A model generated the notes under the pieces. It worked only from the letters and a program-made list of their open reading frames with translations. It made no database searches and was not told where the DNA came from. Position numbers and translations under genes: made by a program. A DNA stretch of 64,000 bases from Hyphomicrobiales bacterium (lineage in GTDB: Bacteria > Pseudomonadota > Alphaproteobacteria > Rhizobiales > Rhizobiaceae): assembly GCA_900473685.1 (NCBI GenBank), contig UCNE01000003.1, positions 124,001-188,000 on the forward strand, read 5' to 3'. Shown piece by piece: positions 1 through 8,576 of the stretch (positions within the stretch are counted from its first letter, which is position 1; every line of letters begins with the position of its first letter).

Positions 1-1
1 G

Positions 2-1885
2 AGTTTCAATCCCCCCCTGGCGCATGCCTATGAGCCGACGCTGACGATGGCATCGCTGGCGGCGGCGATCGGTGTCACCATCTTGGGATTTCTGATCACT
101 GCGGCGGGCAAGCCCGGCCTTCTCATCGAACTCGGTGGTGGCGTCGTTGGGGCGGGTATTGCCATCATGCACTATACAGGCATGGCGGGTTATCAGATCG
201 CCGGCCGGATGGAATGGGATTCCAGCTATTACGCGGCTTCCGTGTTTCTCGGCATCGGCTTCGGCGCCGTCGCCACGGGCCTGATTGCAAGGCCGGGTGC
301 GCGGTGGCGCCAATATCTCGGTATTCTGGCCCTGGTCCTGGCGATTACCACGATGCACTTCACCGGAATGAGCGCAGTCACGATCGTTCCGGATCAGCTC
401 ATTATCACCTCGAACGACATGATCCCCGACAGCCTGCTGACCGTCGTCGTGGTGATTATCGGCATGATGCTGGCGTTGGGTGCCTCGACCTATGCCATCG
501 ATCTGCAATCGACACGGGGCGCGGCGGAGCGGTTCCGTCATCTGTCGCTTCACGATCCCTTGACCGGATTGCCAAACCGCACCGCTCTCGGAGAGCATCT
601 CCAGGGCATCATCGACCGTCAGAAGGCTGGCACGGCGGGGATTGCCGTTCTGTCCTTCGATCTCGACCGGTTCAAGGATGTCAACGACGTGCACGGGCAT
701 GCGGCCGGTGATGCCGTCCTGCATGGCGTGGCCGAACGCATGTCAAAAGTGTTGGGTGAGGGGGAGTTTATCGCGCGCATGGGCGGCGACGAGTTCGTCG
801 CCTTGTCCACCAACCTGGCCCGGTATGACGATGCCACCGCCTTCGCGTCGCGGCTTGTCGAGGCGATAATCCAGCCGGTTGAATGGGAGGGGAAAAAGCT
901 GCTGGTCGGCACGAGCGTCGGCATTTCCCATTATCCCGCCGATGCGCGCACGCCCCAGGCGCTTCTGGCCCAGGCGGATCTTGCCATGTACCGCGCCAAG
1001 GCTGCCGGATCGAATGCCGTTCGAAGCTATGAGCCGGCGATGGATGATGCAGCCCGGGACCGCAGCGCGCTTGCGATGGACATGCGCCAGGGCATCGAGC
1101 GTAACGAATTCGAGCTCTACTACCAGTACCAGAACAATTCGCTGACGCGCGAGGTCATCGGTTTCGAGGTTCTGCTGCGCTGGCATCACCCCGTCCGGGG
1201 CATGGTGCCGCCTGCGGAGTTCATTCCGATCGCCGGCCGCAACGGCTTCATCCACGAATTGGGGGATTGGGTGCTGCGCACGGCCTGCCAGCAGGCGGCA
1301 TGCTGGGCGAACCCGCTCAAGATCGCGGTCAATGTCGCGCCGGGCCAGCTCACCAATGTCAACCTTGCGGCACGGGTGCATGAGATTCTTCTGGAAACGG
1401 GTCTGCAACCCTCCCGGCTGGAACTGGAAATCACCGAATCCGGTATCATCGCCGACCAGCAGAATGCCCTGCGCATCATCCGGCAGCTGAAGCAGCTCGG
1501 CGTCAAGATCGCCATGGACGACTATGGTACCGGCTATTCCTCGTTGACGACCCTGCAGAACTTTCCGTTCGACAAGATCAAGATCGACCGCGCCTTCATC
1601 GACGGCGTCACCACTAACCGCCAGTCTGCGGCGATCGTCCGCTCGACGATTATCCTGGCCGACAGTCTTGGCATTCCGGTTCTGGCCGAAGGCGTGGAGC
1701 GGGAAGAGCATATGGAGTTCCTGCTCAACGAAGGCTGCCGGCAGGTGCAGGGTTACCTGTTCGGCAGGCCGATGCCGTTGAGCGATATCGATCATGTGGT
1801 CAACAGACCGTGCGCTGCACGGACCTGCGAGGAGGCCGTGAGCATAGACGCGGAACCCGTTAAGCTGCGTTCCGCCGTCGCGTGA
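2..1885 (+). CDS. MHYT-GGDEF-EAL cyclic di-GMP protein, 5' end outside window
   Basis: Membrane-anchored bifunctional cyclic-di-GMP enzyme. The frame is open from base 2, and the first in-frame ATG at 47 lies inside the membrane domain, so the true start is upstream of the window. Two MHYT repeats are visible (MHYTGM at 167-184, MHFTGM at 353-370), a sensor type thought to bind metal and sense diatomic gas. A GGDEF domain follows with an intact GGDEF signature at 782-796 and no RxxD inhibitory site just before it. The EAL domain has EVL instead of EAL at 1166-1174, but keeps the later ITES, DDYGTGYSSL, KIDR, AEGVE and QGYLFGRP motifs, so phosphodiesterase activity is plausible. Whether cyclase or phosphodiesterase dominates cannot be read from sequence. 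The next gene converges on it with only 9 nt between the stops. Confidence 0.9.
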   Translation, partial: SFNPPLAHAYEPTLTMASLAAAIGVTILGFLITAAGKPGLLIELGGGVVGAGIAIMHYTGMAGYQIAGRMEWDSSYYAASVFLGIGFGAVATGLIARPGARWRQYLGILALVLAITTMHFTGMSAVTIVPDQLIITSNDMIPDSLLTVVVVIIGMMLALGASTYAIDLQSTRGAAERFRHLSLHDPLTGLPNRTALGEHLQGIIDRQKAGTAGIAVLSFDLDRFKDVNDVHGHAAGDAVLHGVAERMSKVLGEGEFIARMGGDEFVALSTNLARYDDATAFASRLVEAIIQPVEWEGKKLLVGTSVGISHYPADARTPQALLAQADLAMYRAKAAGSNAVRSYEPAMDDAARDRSALAMDMRQGIERNEFELYYQYQNNSLTREVIGFEVLLRWHHPVRGMVPPAEFIPIAGRNGFIHELGDWVLRTACQQAACWANPLKIAVNVAPGQLTNVNLAARVHEILLETGLQPSRLELEITESGIIADQQNALRIIRQLKQLGVKIAMDDYGTGYSSLTTLQNFPFDKIKIDRAFIDGVTTNRQSAAIVRSTIILADSLGIPVLAEGVEREEHMEFLLNEGCRQVQGYLFGRPMPLSDIDHVVNRPCAARTCEEAVSIDAEPVKLRSAVA

Positions 1886-1894
1886 GTGGTTGCG

Positions 1895-3079
1895 TCAGCG
1901 CCGGCGCGACTGGGTAAAGCGGGCAAGCGCAAGCATCAATCCACCGGCGAGCAATCCCCAGAAGGCACCAGAAACTCCTGCGAAGCTGACGCCGGATGCG
2001 GTGACCAGAAAGGTCACGGCTGCCGCTTCCCGGCCGTCCGCTTCCTTGAACGCGGCCATGGCCGATCCGGCAAAAGCGCTGATCAGCGCAAGGCCGGCGA
2101 CCGCCTGGATCAGGATCGGTGGAGCAAGACTGACAAAGGCGGTCACGGTTGCGGCGAGCAGGCCGAAGATGATGTAACCGGCACCGGCGACGATTGCCGA
2201 CCAGTAGCGCCGGGCGGGATCGCGATGCGCGTCCTCGCCGGCACACATGGCTGCGGTGATCGCCGCCAGATTGACCGCATGGCCACCGAACGGCGCGCTC
2301 AGGATCGAGAAGACGCCGGTTGTCGCAAACAATGGACCGGGCTGCGGTTCATACCCGTTGACCTTGAGGACGGCGATCCCCGGGATATTCTGGGACGCCA
2401 TGGTGACGATGAACAGCGGCAGCGCGATGCTGACGAGCCCGGCAACGGTGAAGGCCGGGGTGACCCATTCGATATGCGGCACAAGTGTCGCCGAAAGCCG
2501 TGCCATCGCATCGGCGGGCATCTCGACCCCAAAGGCCAGCACCAGAACGAAGGCCAGAAGGGCGGCAGGCACTGCAAACAGCCGGTTGATGCTGCCGACG
2601 ACCACCCAGGCGGCAACGATCGGCAGGCCGAGCAGCGGGTTGAAGGCGATGGCCTTGACCGGCGCAAAACACAGCCCGATCAGCACCCCGGCAAGCATCG
2701 CATTCGCCAGTGCCGCCGGAATGGCAGCGACTGCGCGCCCGAGCGGTTTCCACAGTCCCGCAATGACGATCAGCGCGCCGCAGATCAGGAAGCCGCCGAC
2801 GGCCGTATTGAACCCGCCGGCCACGGCACCGGAACTGGCAAGCAGCGCTGCACCCGGTGTCGACCAGGCGATGCTCACCGGCAGGCGTGTTGTCAGGCTG
2901 AGCACGATGGCGCACACGCCCATCGATACCGACAGCGCCATCAGGCCTGAAGCCGCCTGCGCCTCCGTCGCGCCAACGCCGGTCAGCCCGTGCAGCACCA
3001 CGGCAAAGGAACTGGCGAAACCAACAAAAGCAGTGAGCAGGCCCATGAACAGGCTCTGAAGGGAAAAGTCACGAAACAT
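1895..3079 (-). CDS. BenE family benzoate/H+ symporter-like membrane protein
   Basis: Integral membrane transporter of 394 aa, almost entirely hydrophobic, with about 11-12 predicted membrane segments. The N-terminal part with LHGLTGVGAT and the SIAWSTPGAALL motif around residues 70-80 are characteristic of the BenE/YdcO family. Characterised members import benzoate with protons, but no aromatic catabolic genes are nearby, so the substrate is unknown. The family length is about 390-400 aa, so the gene looks complete. It is divergent from the GAF/Fis regulator and converges with the GGDEF-EAL gene. Confidence 0.85.
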   Translation of the reverse strand: MFRDFSLQSLFMGLLTAFVGFASSFAVVLHGLTGVGATEAQAASGLMALSVSMGVCAIVLSLTTRLPVSIAWSTPGAALLASSGAVAGGFNTAVGGFLICGALIVIAGLWKPLGRAVAAIPAALANAMLAGVLIGLCFAPVKAIAFNPLLGLPIVAAWVVVGSINRLFAVPAALLAFVLVLAFGVEMPADAMARLSATLVPHIEWVTPAFTVAGLVSIALPLFIVTMASQNIPGIAVLKVNGYEPQPGPLFATTGVFSILSAPFGGHAVNLAAITAAMCAGEDAHRDPARRYWSAIVAGAGYIIFGLLAATVTAFVSLAPPILIQAVAGLALISAFAGSAMAAFKEADGREAAAVTFLVTASGVSFAGVSGAFWGLLAGGLMLALARFTQSRRR

Positions 3080-3198
3080 TATATGGGGACCATGGCTGCG
3101 GGACGTGTCTTGACGATAGTCTGGCCTATCATATCGTCATGTTGGTGCAATACCTTCTGTCTGGCGCAACTGATAATTGACGCGCCGCCGTTTTGTCT

Positions 3199-3227
3199 TT
3201 GACCTTTGCTCAACGGGACGTTCTACT
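3199..3227 (+). promoter_or_regulatory. candidate sigma-70 promoter of the GAF/Fis regulator gene
   Basis: TTGACC at 3199-3204 and TCTACT at 3222-3227 are separated by 17 nt. This fits the rhizobial housekeeping pattern (CTTGAC-N17-CTATAT) moderately. The predicted start near 3234 lies about 45 nt before the ATG at 3278. Confidence 0.45.
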
Positions 3228-3277
3228 GTCACTGCATCTATGGTGAGGTTCGCGTCAGCCCTCAGGGAGGAGAGCCG

Positions 3278-4225
3278 ATGAAACATTCGGATCATGTACA
3301 AGCCGTTGCGCATCACGTGTCGGCTGCAGCCAGTTCGCCGGTCGCGGCCTCCTGGCGCCGGTGCCTGACCGTGCATGGATTGTCTCCCGAGGATGCCCGC
3401 TCGCCGCTCAGGCTGTCGGAACAGGAGTTCAGGGCGGCCCGTGAAAGATCCGGACCGCTGATCGAGGAAGCGCAAGGGGAACTCGACCGGTTGTTCTCGA
3501 CGGTTGGCAAGGCCGGATGCTGCCTACTGTTGACCGACGAAAACGGCGTTGCGCTCGAACGCCGCGGTTCGCCCGGTGACGACCACGATTTTCGCGGGCT
3601 GGGTCTCTGGTCCGGCACGGTTTGGAGCGAGGCCAGCGTTGGTACCAACGGCATCGGCACGGCAATTGCCGATGCGCGCGCCGTCGTCATCCAGCGCGAC
3701 CAGCACTTCTTGAGCTGCAATACCGGGCTTTCCTGCGTGACTGCTCCCATCCGTGATCATCTCGGCAGGGTCGCCGCCGCAATCGATATTTCCACCTGCC
3801 GTGACGATGCCGGCGAAATGGCCATGCTGTTGCTGTCACAGGCGGTCCGCGATGCCGCCGCCCGGATCGAGGCCAATCTGTTCCACCGTGCCTTCAACGG
3901 CGCGCGCATTCTTTTTGTGCCGGCCGACAACAAGAGCAGCCCGGCGCTCATCGCCATCGATCGCGACGATCTCGTGCTGGGGGCGACCCGTGCTGCCCGG
4001 CTGAAACTCAATCTCGACGACCGGCGCATTGCCAGCGGCGTTCCGGCTGCCGACCTTTTGAACGAGGCGCCGCTGGGGCAGGGCGAGGATCTTGTCAATG
4101 CCGAGCGCGCCGCACTTCGCCGCGTCCTGTCGCGGGCGCAGGGCAATGTGTCCCTGGCCGCCGATACGTTGGGGATCAGCAGGGCGACGCTCTACCGGAA
4201 AATGAAGAAACTCTCGGTCGATTGA
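3278..4225 (+). CDS. GAF domain / Fis-type HTH regulator (AcoR-like, no AAA+ domain)
   Basis: Transcriptional regulator of 315 aa. The N-terminal half resembles the signal-sensing region of AcoR/AcxR activators: an AASWRRC segment, then a GAF domain with GLWSGTVWSEASVGTNGIGTA near the middle. The last 45 residues are a Fis-type helix-turn-helix (NVSLAADTLGISRATLYRK). The AAA+ sigma-54 interaction domain found between these parts in AcoR is absent, so the protein should work without sigma-54, as a simple activator or repressor. The ATG at 3278 was chosen because AGGGAGGAG sits just upstream; the frame stays open to 3206. It lies 180 nt before the aldehyde dehydrogenase gene, which is the likely target. 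Confidence 0.85.
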   Translation: MKHSDHVQAVAHHVSAAASSPVAASWRRCLTVHGLSPEDARSPLRLSEQEFRAARERSGPLIEEAQGELDRLFSTVGKAGCCLLLTDENGVALERRGSPGDDHDFRGLGLWSGTVWSEASVGTNGIGTAIADARAVVIQRDQHFLSCNTGLSCVTAPIRDHLGRVAAAIDISTCRDDAGEMAMLLLSQAVRDAAARIEANLFHRAFNGARILFVPADNKSSPALIAIDRDDLVLGATRAARLKLNLDDRRIASGVPAADLLNEAPLGQGEDLVNAERAALRRVLSRAQGNVSLAADTLGISRATLYRKMKKLSVD

Positions 4226-4282
4226 GGCTGCAGGCATCGTCGCGGACCGTTTACCGCGCTGCAGCATGGTTGGGGCAATTCA

Positions 4283-4324
4283 CCTGTCGCACATCTGAAA
4301 CACTTGGGGTCCTGTGCAGACAGG
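4283..4324. promoter_or_regulatory. candidate operator (inverted repeat) upstream of the aldehyde dehydrogenase gene
   Basis: CCTGTCGCACA at 4283-4293 and TGTGCAGACAGG at 4313-4324 form an inverted repeat that matches over 11 of 12 positions, with one base missing in the left arm and a 19-nt spacer. It lies between the GAF/Fis regulator and the dehydrogenase gene. A binding site for that regulator is the simplest reading. I see no -24/-12 sigma-54 promoter here. Confidence 0.45.
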
Positions 4325-4405
4325 GCGCCTCTACGCGTTTCGTGCGTTCCGGCGCACCTTTCCTCCCAGCAGATTGTTGGAGTCTGTCTCAGGAGGAGAA
4401 AATCA

Positions 4406-5914
4406 ATGTTGCATCAAAAGATCGTCGAGAATCCTTTCAAGCAGAAGTACGGAAACTATATCGGTGGTGATTGGCGTGAGCCGGTCAGCGGCCGCTATTT
4501 CGACAACACGACCCCGGTGACTGGCGGCGTGCTGTGCCAGATCGCCCGTTCAGAAGCAGCCGATATCGAACTGGCGCTGGACGCCGCCCATGCCGCCAAG
4601 GACAAGTGGGCCCGCACGTCAGCGACGGAGCGCGCCAACATCCTGATGAAGATTGCAAGCCGGATGGAAGACAATATCGAGCTTCTGGCCAGGGCCGAGA
4701 CCTGGGATAACGGCAAGCCGCTGCGTGAAACCATGGCTGCCGACATGCCGCTCGCCATCGACCATTTCCGCTATTTCGCGTCCTGCGTCCGCGCCCAGGA
4801 AGGCACCATCGGCGAGATCGACCATGATACGGTCGCCTATCATTTCCATGAGCCGCTCGGCGTCGTCGCCCAGATCATTCCGTGGAACTTCCCGATCCTG
4901 ATGGCTGCGTGGAAGCTCGCTCCGGCACTGGCCGCGGGCAATTGCGTTATTCTCAAACCAGCCGAACAGACACCGGCGTCGATCCTCGTCTGGATCGAAC
5001 TTGTCGGCGATCTCCTGCCGCCAGGCGTGCTCAATATCGTCAACGGCTTTGGTCTTGAGGCCGGCAAGCCGCTTGCCACCAACCCGCGCATCAACAAAGT
5101 CGCTTTCACCGGCGAAACCTCGACCGGCCGGCTGATCATGCAATATGCCAGCCAGAACCTCATTCCGGTAACGCTGGAACTGGGCGGCAAGTCGCCGAAC
5201 ATCTTCTTCGAAGACGTGATGCGCGAGGACGACGATTATCTCGACAAGGCGCTCGAAGGTTTTGCGATGTTTGCCCTCAACCAGGGCGAGGTCTGCACAT
5301 GCCCGAGCCGCGCACTGGTGCATGAAAAGATCTACGACCGCTTCATGGAAAAGGCGATCAAGCGCGTTGCTGCCATCAAGCAGGGCAATCCGCTCGACAT
5401 GTCGACGATGATTGGCGCCCAGGCGTCCAGCGAGCAGCTGGAAAAAATCATGTCCTACATGGATATCGGCCGCCAGGAAGGCGCCGAGGTGCTGATCGGC
5501 GGCGAGCGCAACAATCTGGAGGGCGAGCTGGCGGGCGGCTTCTACGTCAAGCCGACGGTGTTCAAGGGCCACAACAAGATGCGTGTGTTCCAGGAGGAAA
5601 TTTTTGGGCCGGTGGTATCGGTGACAACCTTCAAGACCGATGAGGAAGCGCTGGAAATCGCCAACGACACGCTTTATGGCCTGGGTTCCGGCGTCTGGAG
5701 CCGAGATGCCAACCGTTGCTACCAGTTCGGCCGCAACATCCAGGCCGGCCGCGTCTGGACCAATTGCTACCATGCCTATCCGGCTGGCGCTGCCTTCGGT
5801 GGTTACAAGCAGTCCGGTATCGGCCGCGAAACCCACAAGATGATGCTCGATCACTATCAGCAGACAAAGAACATGCTGGTGAGCTATAGCCCCAAGGCGC
5901 TGGGCTTCTTTTGA
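4406..5914 (+). CDS. NAD-dependent aldehyde dehydrogenase (AcoD/ExaC type)
   Basis: Cytosolic enzyme of 502 aa that oxidises aldehydes (acetaldehyde in characterised AcoD/ExaC relatives) to acids. Seen in the sequence: PWNFP cofactor-binding segment, FTGETSTG Rossmann loop, catalytic Glu258 in LELGGKS and catalytic Cys297 in [12 protein letters not shown] at 4406 is preceded by a strong AGGAGGAG ribosome site; the length equals the family norm. It follows its presumed regulator (GAF/Fis) and is followed by DUF779, a pairing I know from aldehyde dehydrogenase operons. Expression is probably induced by an aldehyde or alcohol through the regulator and the 4283-4324 repeat. Confidence 0.92.
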   Translation: MLHQKIVENPFKQKYGNYIGGDWREPVSGRYFDNTTPVTGGVLCQIARSEAADIELALDAAHAAKDKWARTSATERANILMKIASRMEDNIELLARAETWDNGKPLRETMAADMPLAIDHFRYFASCVRAQEGTIGEIDHDTVAYHFHEPLGVVAQIIPWNFPILMAAWKLAPALAAGNCVILKPAEQTPASILVWIELVGDLLPPGVLNIVNGFGLEAGKPLATNPRINKVAFTGETSTGRLIMQYASQNLIPVTLELGGKSPNIFFEDVMREDDDYLDKALEGFAMFALNQGEVCTCPSRALVHEKIYDRFMEKAIKRVAAIKQGNPLDMSTMIGAQASSEQLEKIMSYMDIGRQEGAEVLIGGERNNLEGELAGGFYVKPTVFKGHNKMRVFQEEIFGPVVSVTTFKTDEEALEIANDTLYGLGSGVWSRDANRCYQFGRNIQAGRVWTNCYHAYPAGAAFGGYKQSGIGRETHKMMLDHYQQTKNMLVSYSPKALGFF

Positions 5915-5920
5915 GGTTTA

Positions 5921-6018
5921 ACCCTCCCCCTTGTGGGGAGGGTCGGAGCGAAGCGACGGGGAGGGGTTATTTCTTCAAGGGAATTCCCCTCCCCAACCCT
6001 CCCCACAGGGGGGAGGGA
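5921..6018. repeat. GC-rich mosaic intergenic palindrome, copy 1
   Basis: Nearly the whole gap between the aldehyde dehydrogenase and DUF779 genes is a palindromic element. It begins with CCCTCCCCCTTGTGGGGAGGG, has a small inner hairpin (CGGAGCGAAGCGACG), a GGGGAGGGGTT segment, and then the reverse-oriented counterpart ending CCCCACAGGGGGGAGGG. A second, diverged copy occurs at 35574-35694. Such elements are common intergenic repeats in Rhizobiaceae. In an mRNA it would fold strongly and could separate expression of the two genes. Confidence 0.8.
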
Positions 6019-6067
6019 GTTTGTCCGAGTGCGCCGCCGATCTCGTGCGGCCCGGAAGGGAATGGCA

Positions 6068-6454
6068 ATGACCGACACCATCCACGGCGAGCCACGCGTG
6101 CTCGCCACAGACGCAGCGCTGGCGTTCCTCAAGGAGATCCGCGAGGATCATCCCGATGTGCTGTTTCATCAGTCCGGTGGCTGTTGCGACGGTTCGTCGC
6201 CGATGTGCTATCCGGCCGACGATTACATTGTCGGCGATAACGATATCAAACTGGGGGAGATTGGCGGCGTGCCGGTTTATATCAGCGCCAGCCAGTTCGA
6301 GGTCTGGAAGCATACGCAGCTGATCATCGATGTCGTGCCGGGCAGGGGCGGCATGTTCTCGCTCGACAATGGCCGCGAACGGCGGTTTCTCACCCGCTCG
6401 CGCCTGTTTGCAGGCGGTGAGGCCTGCGCCATTCCGATTGTCAAAAGAGTGTAA
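6068..6454 (+). CDS. DUF779 family protein
   Basis: Small soluble protein of 128 aa of the DUF779 family, whose genes commonly sit next to aldehyde dehydrogenases. A cysteine-rich motif (SGGCCDGSSPMCY, around residues 35-47) suggests metal binding or thiol chemistry, but the function is not established. An ATG at 6062 is also in frame, but 6068 is better placed relative to the GGAAGGG ribosome site at 6054-6060. It probably forms an operon with the dehydrogenase, with the palindromic repeat between them. Confidence 0.85.
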   Translation: MTDTIHGEPRVLATDAALAFLKEIREDHPDVLFHQSGGCCDGSSPMCYPADDYIVGDNDIKLGEIGGVPVYISASQFEVWKHTQLIIDVVPGRGGMFSLDNGRERRFLTRSRLFAGGEACAIPIVKRV

Positions 6455-6472
6455 AGCTGGCCGTGTGGCCGA

Positions 6473-7405
6473 TCAATCGAACAGGCTGGAGACCGATTCT
6501 TCCTGGCTGGTACGGTTGATCGCTTCGCCGATCAGGCTGGACGTCGAGATGACGCGGATATTGTGGGCCGACTGAACTGCCGTTGTCGGCTGGATCGTAT
6601 CGGTGATCACCAGTTCCTTCAGCTTCGAGGAGGTGACACGGGCAACGGCACCACCGGACAGAACGCCGTGGGTGATATAGGCCGTGACGCTGGTGGCGCC
6701 GTTCTTCAGCAGCGCTTCTGCGGCATTGCAGAGCGTGCCGCCGGAATCGACGATATCGTCGATCAGCAGACAGTCCTTGCCGGTCACGTCACCGATGACG
6801 TTCATGACTTCGGATTCGCCGGCGCGTTCGCGGCGCTTGTCGACGATCGCCAGCTGGCAGTCGAGACGCTTGGCCAGCGCCCGGGCTCGGACCACACCGC
6901 CGACGTCGGGCGAAACCACCATGACGTTTTCAAGATTGTAGTGTTCCTTGACGTCACGCGCCAGGATCGGCACGGCGTAGAGGTTGTCGGTCGGGATATC
7001 GAAAAAGCCCTGGATCTGGCCGGCATGCAGGTCGAGTGTCAAAACGCGGTCGGCACCGGCCTCGGTGATCAGGTTGGCCACCAGCTTGGCCGAGATCGGC
7101 GTGCGCGGGCCGGCTTTGCGGTCCTGGCGGGCATAGCCGAAATAGGGAATGACGGCAGTGATGCGGCGGGCTGACGATCGGCGTATCGCGTCGATCATGA
7201 TCAGCAGTTCCATCAGGTGGTCATTGGTCGGAAACGAGGTGGACTGGACGATGAAAACATCCTCGCCGCGCACGTTTTCCTGTATTTCCACAAAGATTTC
7301 CTGGTCGGCAAACCGTCTGACGGTTGCTTTGCCCAGGGGCAGGTTGAGATAATTGCAGATCGCTTCGGCCAGGAGCCGGTTCGAGTTGCCTGCGAAAACC
7401 TTCAT
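6473..7405 (-). CDS. prs: ribose-phosphate pyrophosphokinase (PRPP synthase)
   Basis: Makes 5-phosphoribosyl-1-pyrophosphate from ribose 5-phosphate and ATP for purine, pyrimidine, histidine, tryptophan and NAD synthesis. The 310-aa product has the class I features: [11 protein letters not shown] near the N-terminus, [12 protein letters not shown] flexible loop, [14 protein letters not shown] catalytic segment, and the PRPP loop DDIVDSGGT. Complete by family length (about 310-315 aa). It is transcribed alone; its stop lies 18 nt from the convergent DUF779 stop. Confidence 0.97.
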   Translation of the reverse strand: MKVFAGNSNRLLAEAICNYLNLPLGKATVRRFADQEIFVEIQENVRGEDVFIVQSTSFPTNDHLMELLIMIDAIRRSSARRITAVIPYFGYARQDRKAGPRTPISAKLVANLITEAGADRVLTLDLHAGQIQGFFDIPTDNLYAVPILARDVKEHYNLENVMVVSPDVGGVVRARALAKRLDCQLAIVDKRRERAGESEVMNVIGDVTGKDCLLIDDIVDSGGTLCNAAEALLKNGATSVTAYITHGVLSGGAVARVTSSKLKELVITDTIQPTTAVQSAHNIRVISTSSLIGEAINRTSQEESVSSLFD

Positions 7406-7632
7406 CGATGGTCCGCCTGTGCTGGCGCGGCTTCATATCCGTCCGCGCAAATTCCGTAAGCCAGCCGGGGTCTCGATCGTCCCAAGCTTATGCGCGCTTC
7501 TTAACGCGCTTGACTTCGAATGCAAGAGGATTGCCGCGTTGCAGCGTAGTTTATCCTAAAAAGATTTGCTCAAACGTGGCGAAGTGAGAACATTTCGCCT
7601 CACAGCACTGGATTTTCGGGCCTGTCCGGTGT

Positions 7633-8490
7633 TTAGCCGGCGTCGCCGGCGCGCCAGTCCAGATAGGCGCTGATGGTCTTGGTGGCGATCGCCTGCATCG
7701 TCTGTGGCGGCACCACGGACCAGAGGTCGGCGGCGGTGGCGTTGACCGTGTCCTGTCCCTGGATGCGGTGAAGCCGGTTGCCGGTGCCGTCAAGCACGTC
7801 CCAAACGTAGACCACTGTCGTCTTGCCGCCGTCGTTCAGCGCCGAGAAATATCCCTTCAGGATATGCTGGCTGCTGGTATCGGAGGCGGCCTTGATCGTC
7901 AGGCCGTGCGAGCGGGCTTCCGCGCCGAGCTGCTTGGAGAGCGGTGTAACGACTTCCACAGGCGCGCCGATGATCGGCAGGAAGCGGATCGTGCCGGCTG
8001 CCGCGGCGGGAGCAATGGCTGCAGTCTTCTGCTGCGGCTGGGTTTGCGGCTGCTGCCGGGCAATTTGCTGTTCGGGCTCTGCGGATTGGTCGTCCGGCGC
8101 TGTATCGGCCTGTTCGGCAACGGCCGGCCTTCTCGCGGCCTGCTGTTCCTGCGCCGGAACCTGGCCTTGCCGCAGACGTCCGGCCTGTGCATCCAGCGAT
8201 CCGGCCGGATCGGTATAGTCGGTATCGCCCTGCGCCATCACCGTGCCGCTTGGGCCTTCTGAAAAGCCTTCCTGTTCGGGCGAGGCCAGCTGCGCGCTTT
8301 GCACCGGCGTGGATGCTTGCGGCGCAACGTCAACCGTCTGCATGGAATCGAGATCGGACTGGTTGACCGGCGGGGAGCGGAAGGTGCCGGCACCGACATC
8401 GACCTGCGGGGTCAGGTCGTCCATGCTGTTGCAGCCCGTCAGGGCCGCAATCATTCCAAGGCTCGCAAGTAGCATGATCCGCTTGTGCAT
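7633..8490 (-). CDS. putative lipoprotein, Pro/Gln-rich middle region
   Basis: Unknown conserved-type lipoprotein of 285 aa. The chosen ATG at 8490 gives a classical signal: MHKRIM, hydrophobic core, then lipobox LTGC with Cys20 as the lipidation site. The upstream extension to 8571 would bury this signal. Residues about 60-170 are low-complexity, rich in Q, A, P and E, and probably disordered. The last 120 residues look folded, with a TIRFLPIIGAP segment and a C-terminal YLDWRAG. I do not recognise a named family with certainty. It lies downstream of the lgt - midA - pgeF - M24 series on the same strand, 86 nt after the M24 gene. Confidence 0.75.
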   Translation of the reverse strand: MHKRIMLLASLGMIAALTGCNSMDDLTPQVDVGAGTFRSPPVNQSDLDSMQTVDVAPQASTPVQSAQLASPEQEGFSEGPSGTVMAQGDTDYTDPAGSLDAQAGRLRQGQVPAQEQQAARRPAVAEQADTAPDDQSAEPEQQIARQQPQTQPQQKTAAIAPAAAAGTIRFLPIIGAPVEVVTPLSKQLGAEARSHGLTIKAASDTSSQHILKGYFSALNDGGKTTVVYVWDVLDGTGNRLHRIQGQDTVNATAADLWSVVPPQTMQAIATKTISAYLDWRAGDAG

Positions 8491-8576
8491 CGTCCTACCG
8501 TCCGGTTCGTCGGTGACGGAATACGCGAAGGCCCCTTCCTTCTTCCGTCGTTCAACAGGACGATAGATCAATTTTC

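Noticed and set aside
743-1795. Minus-strand open frame of 350 codons inside the GGDEF-EAL gene
   Set aside because: Antisense shadow; GGDEF and EAL motifs on the plus strand are decisive.
1886-2950. Plus-strand open frame of 354 codons opposite the BenE gene
   Set aside because: Composition is low-complexity (R, G, D, Q rich), typical of an antisense shadow of a membrane protein gene.
4226-4405. Sigma-54 promoter for the aldehyde dehydrogenase gene
   Set aside because: I looked for TGGCAC-N5-TTGC and found none; the regulator also lacks an AAA+ domain.
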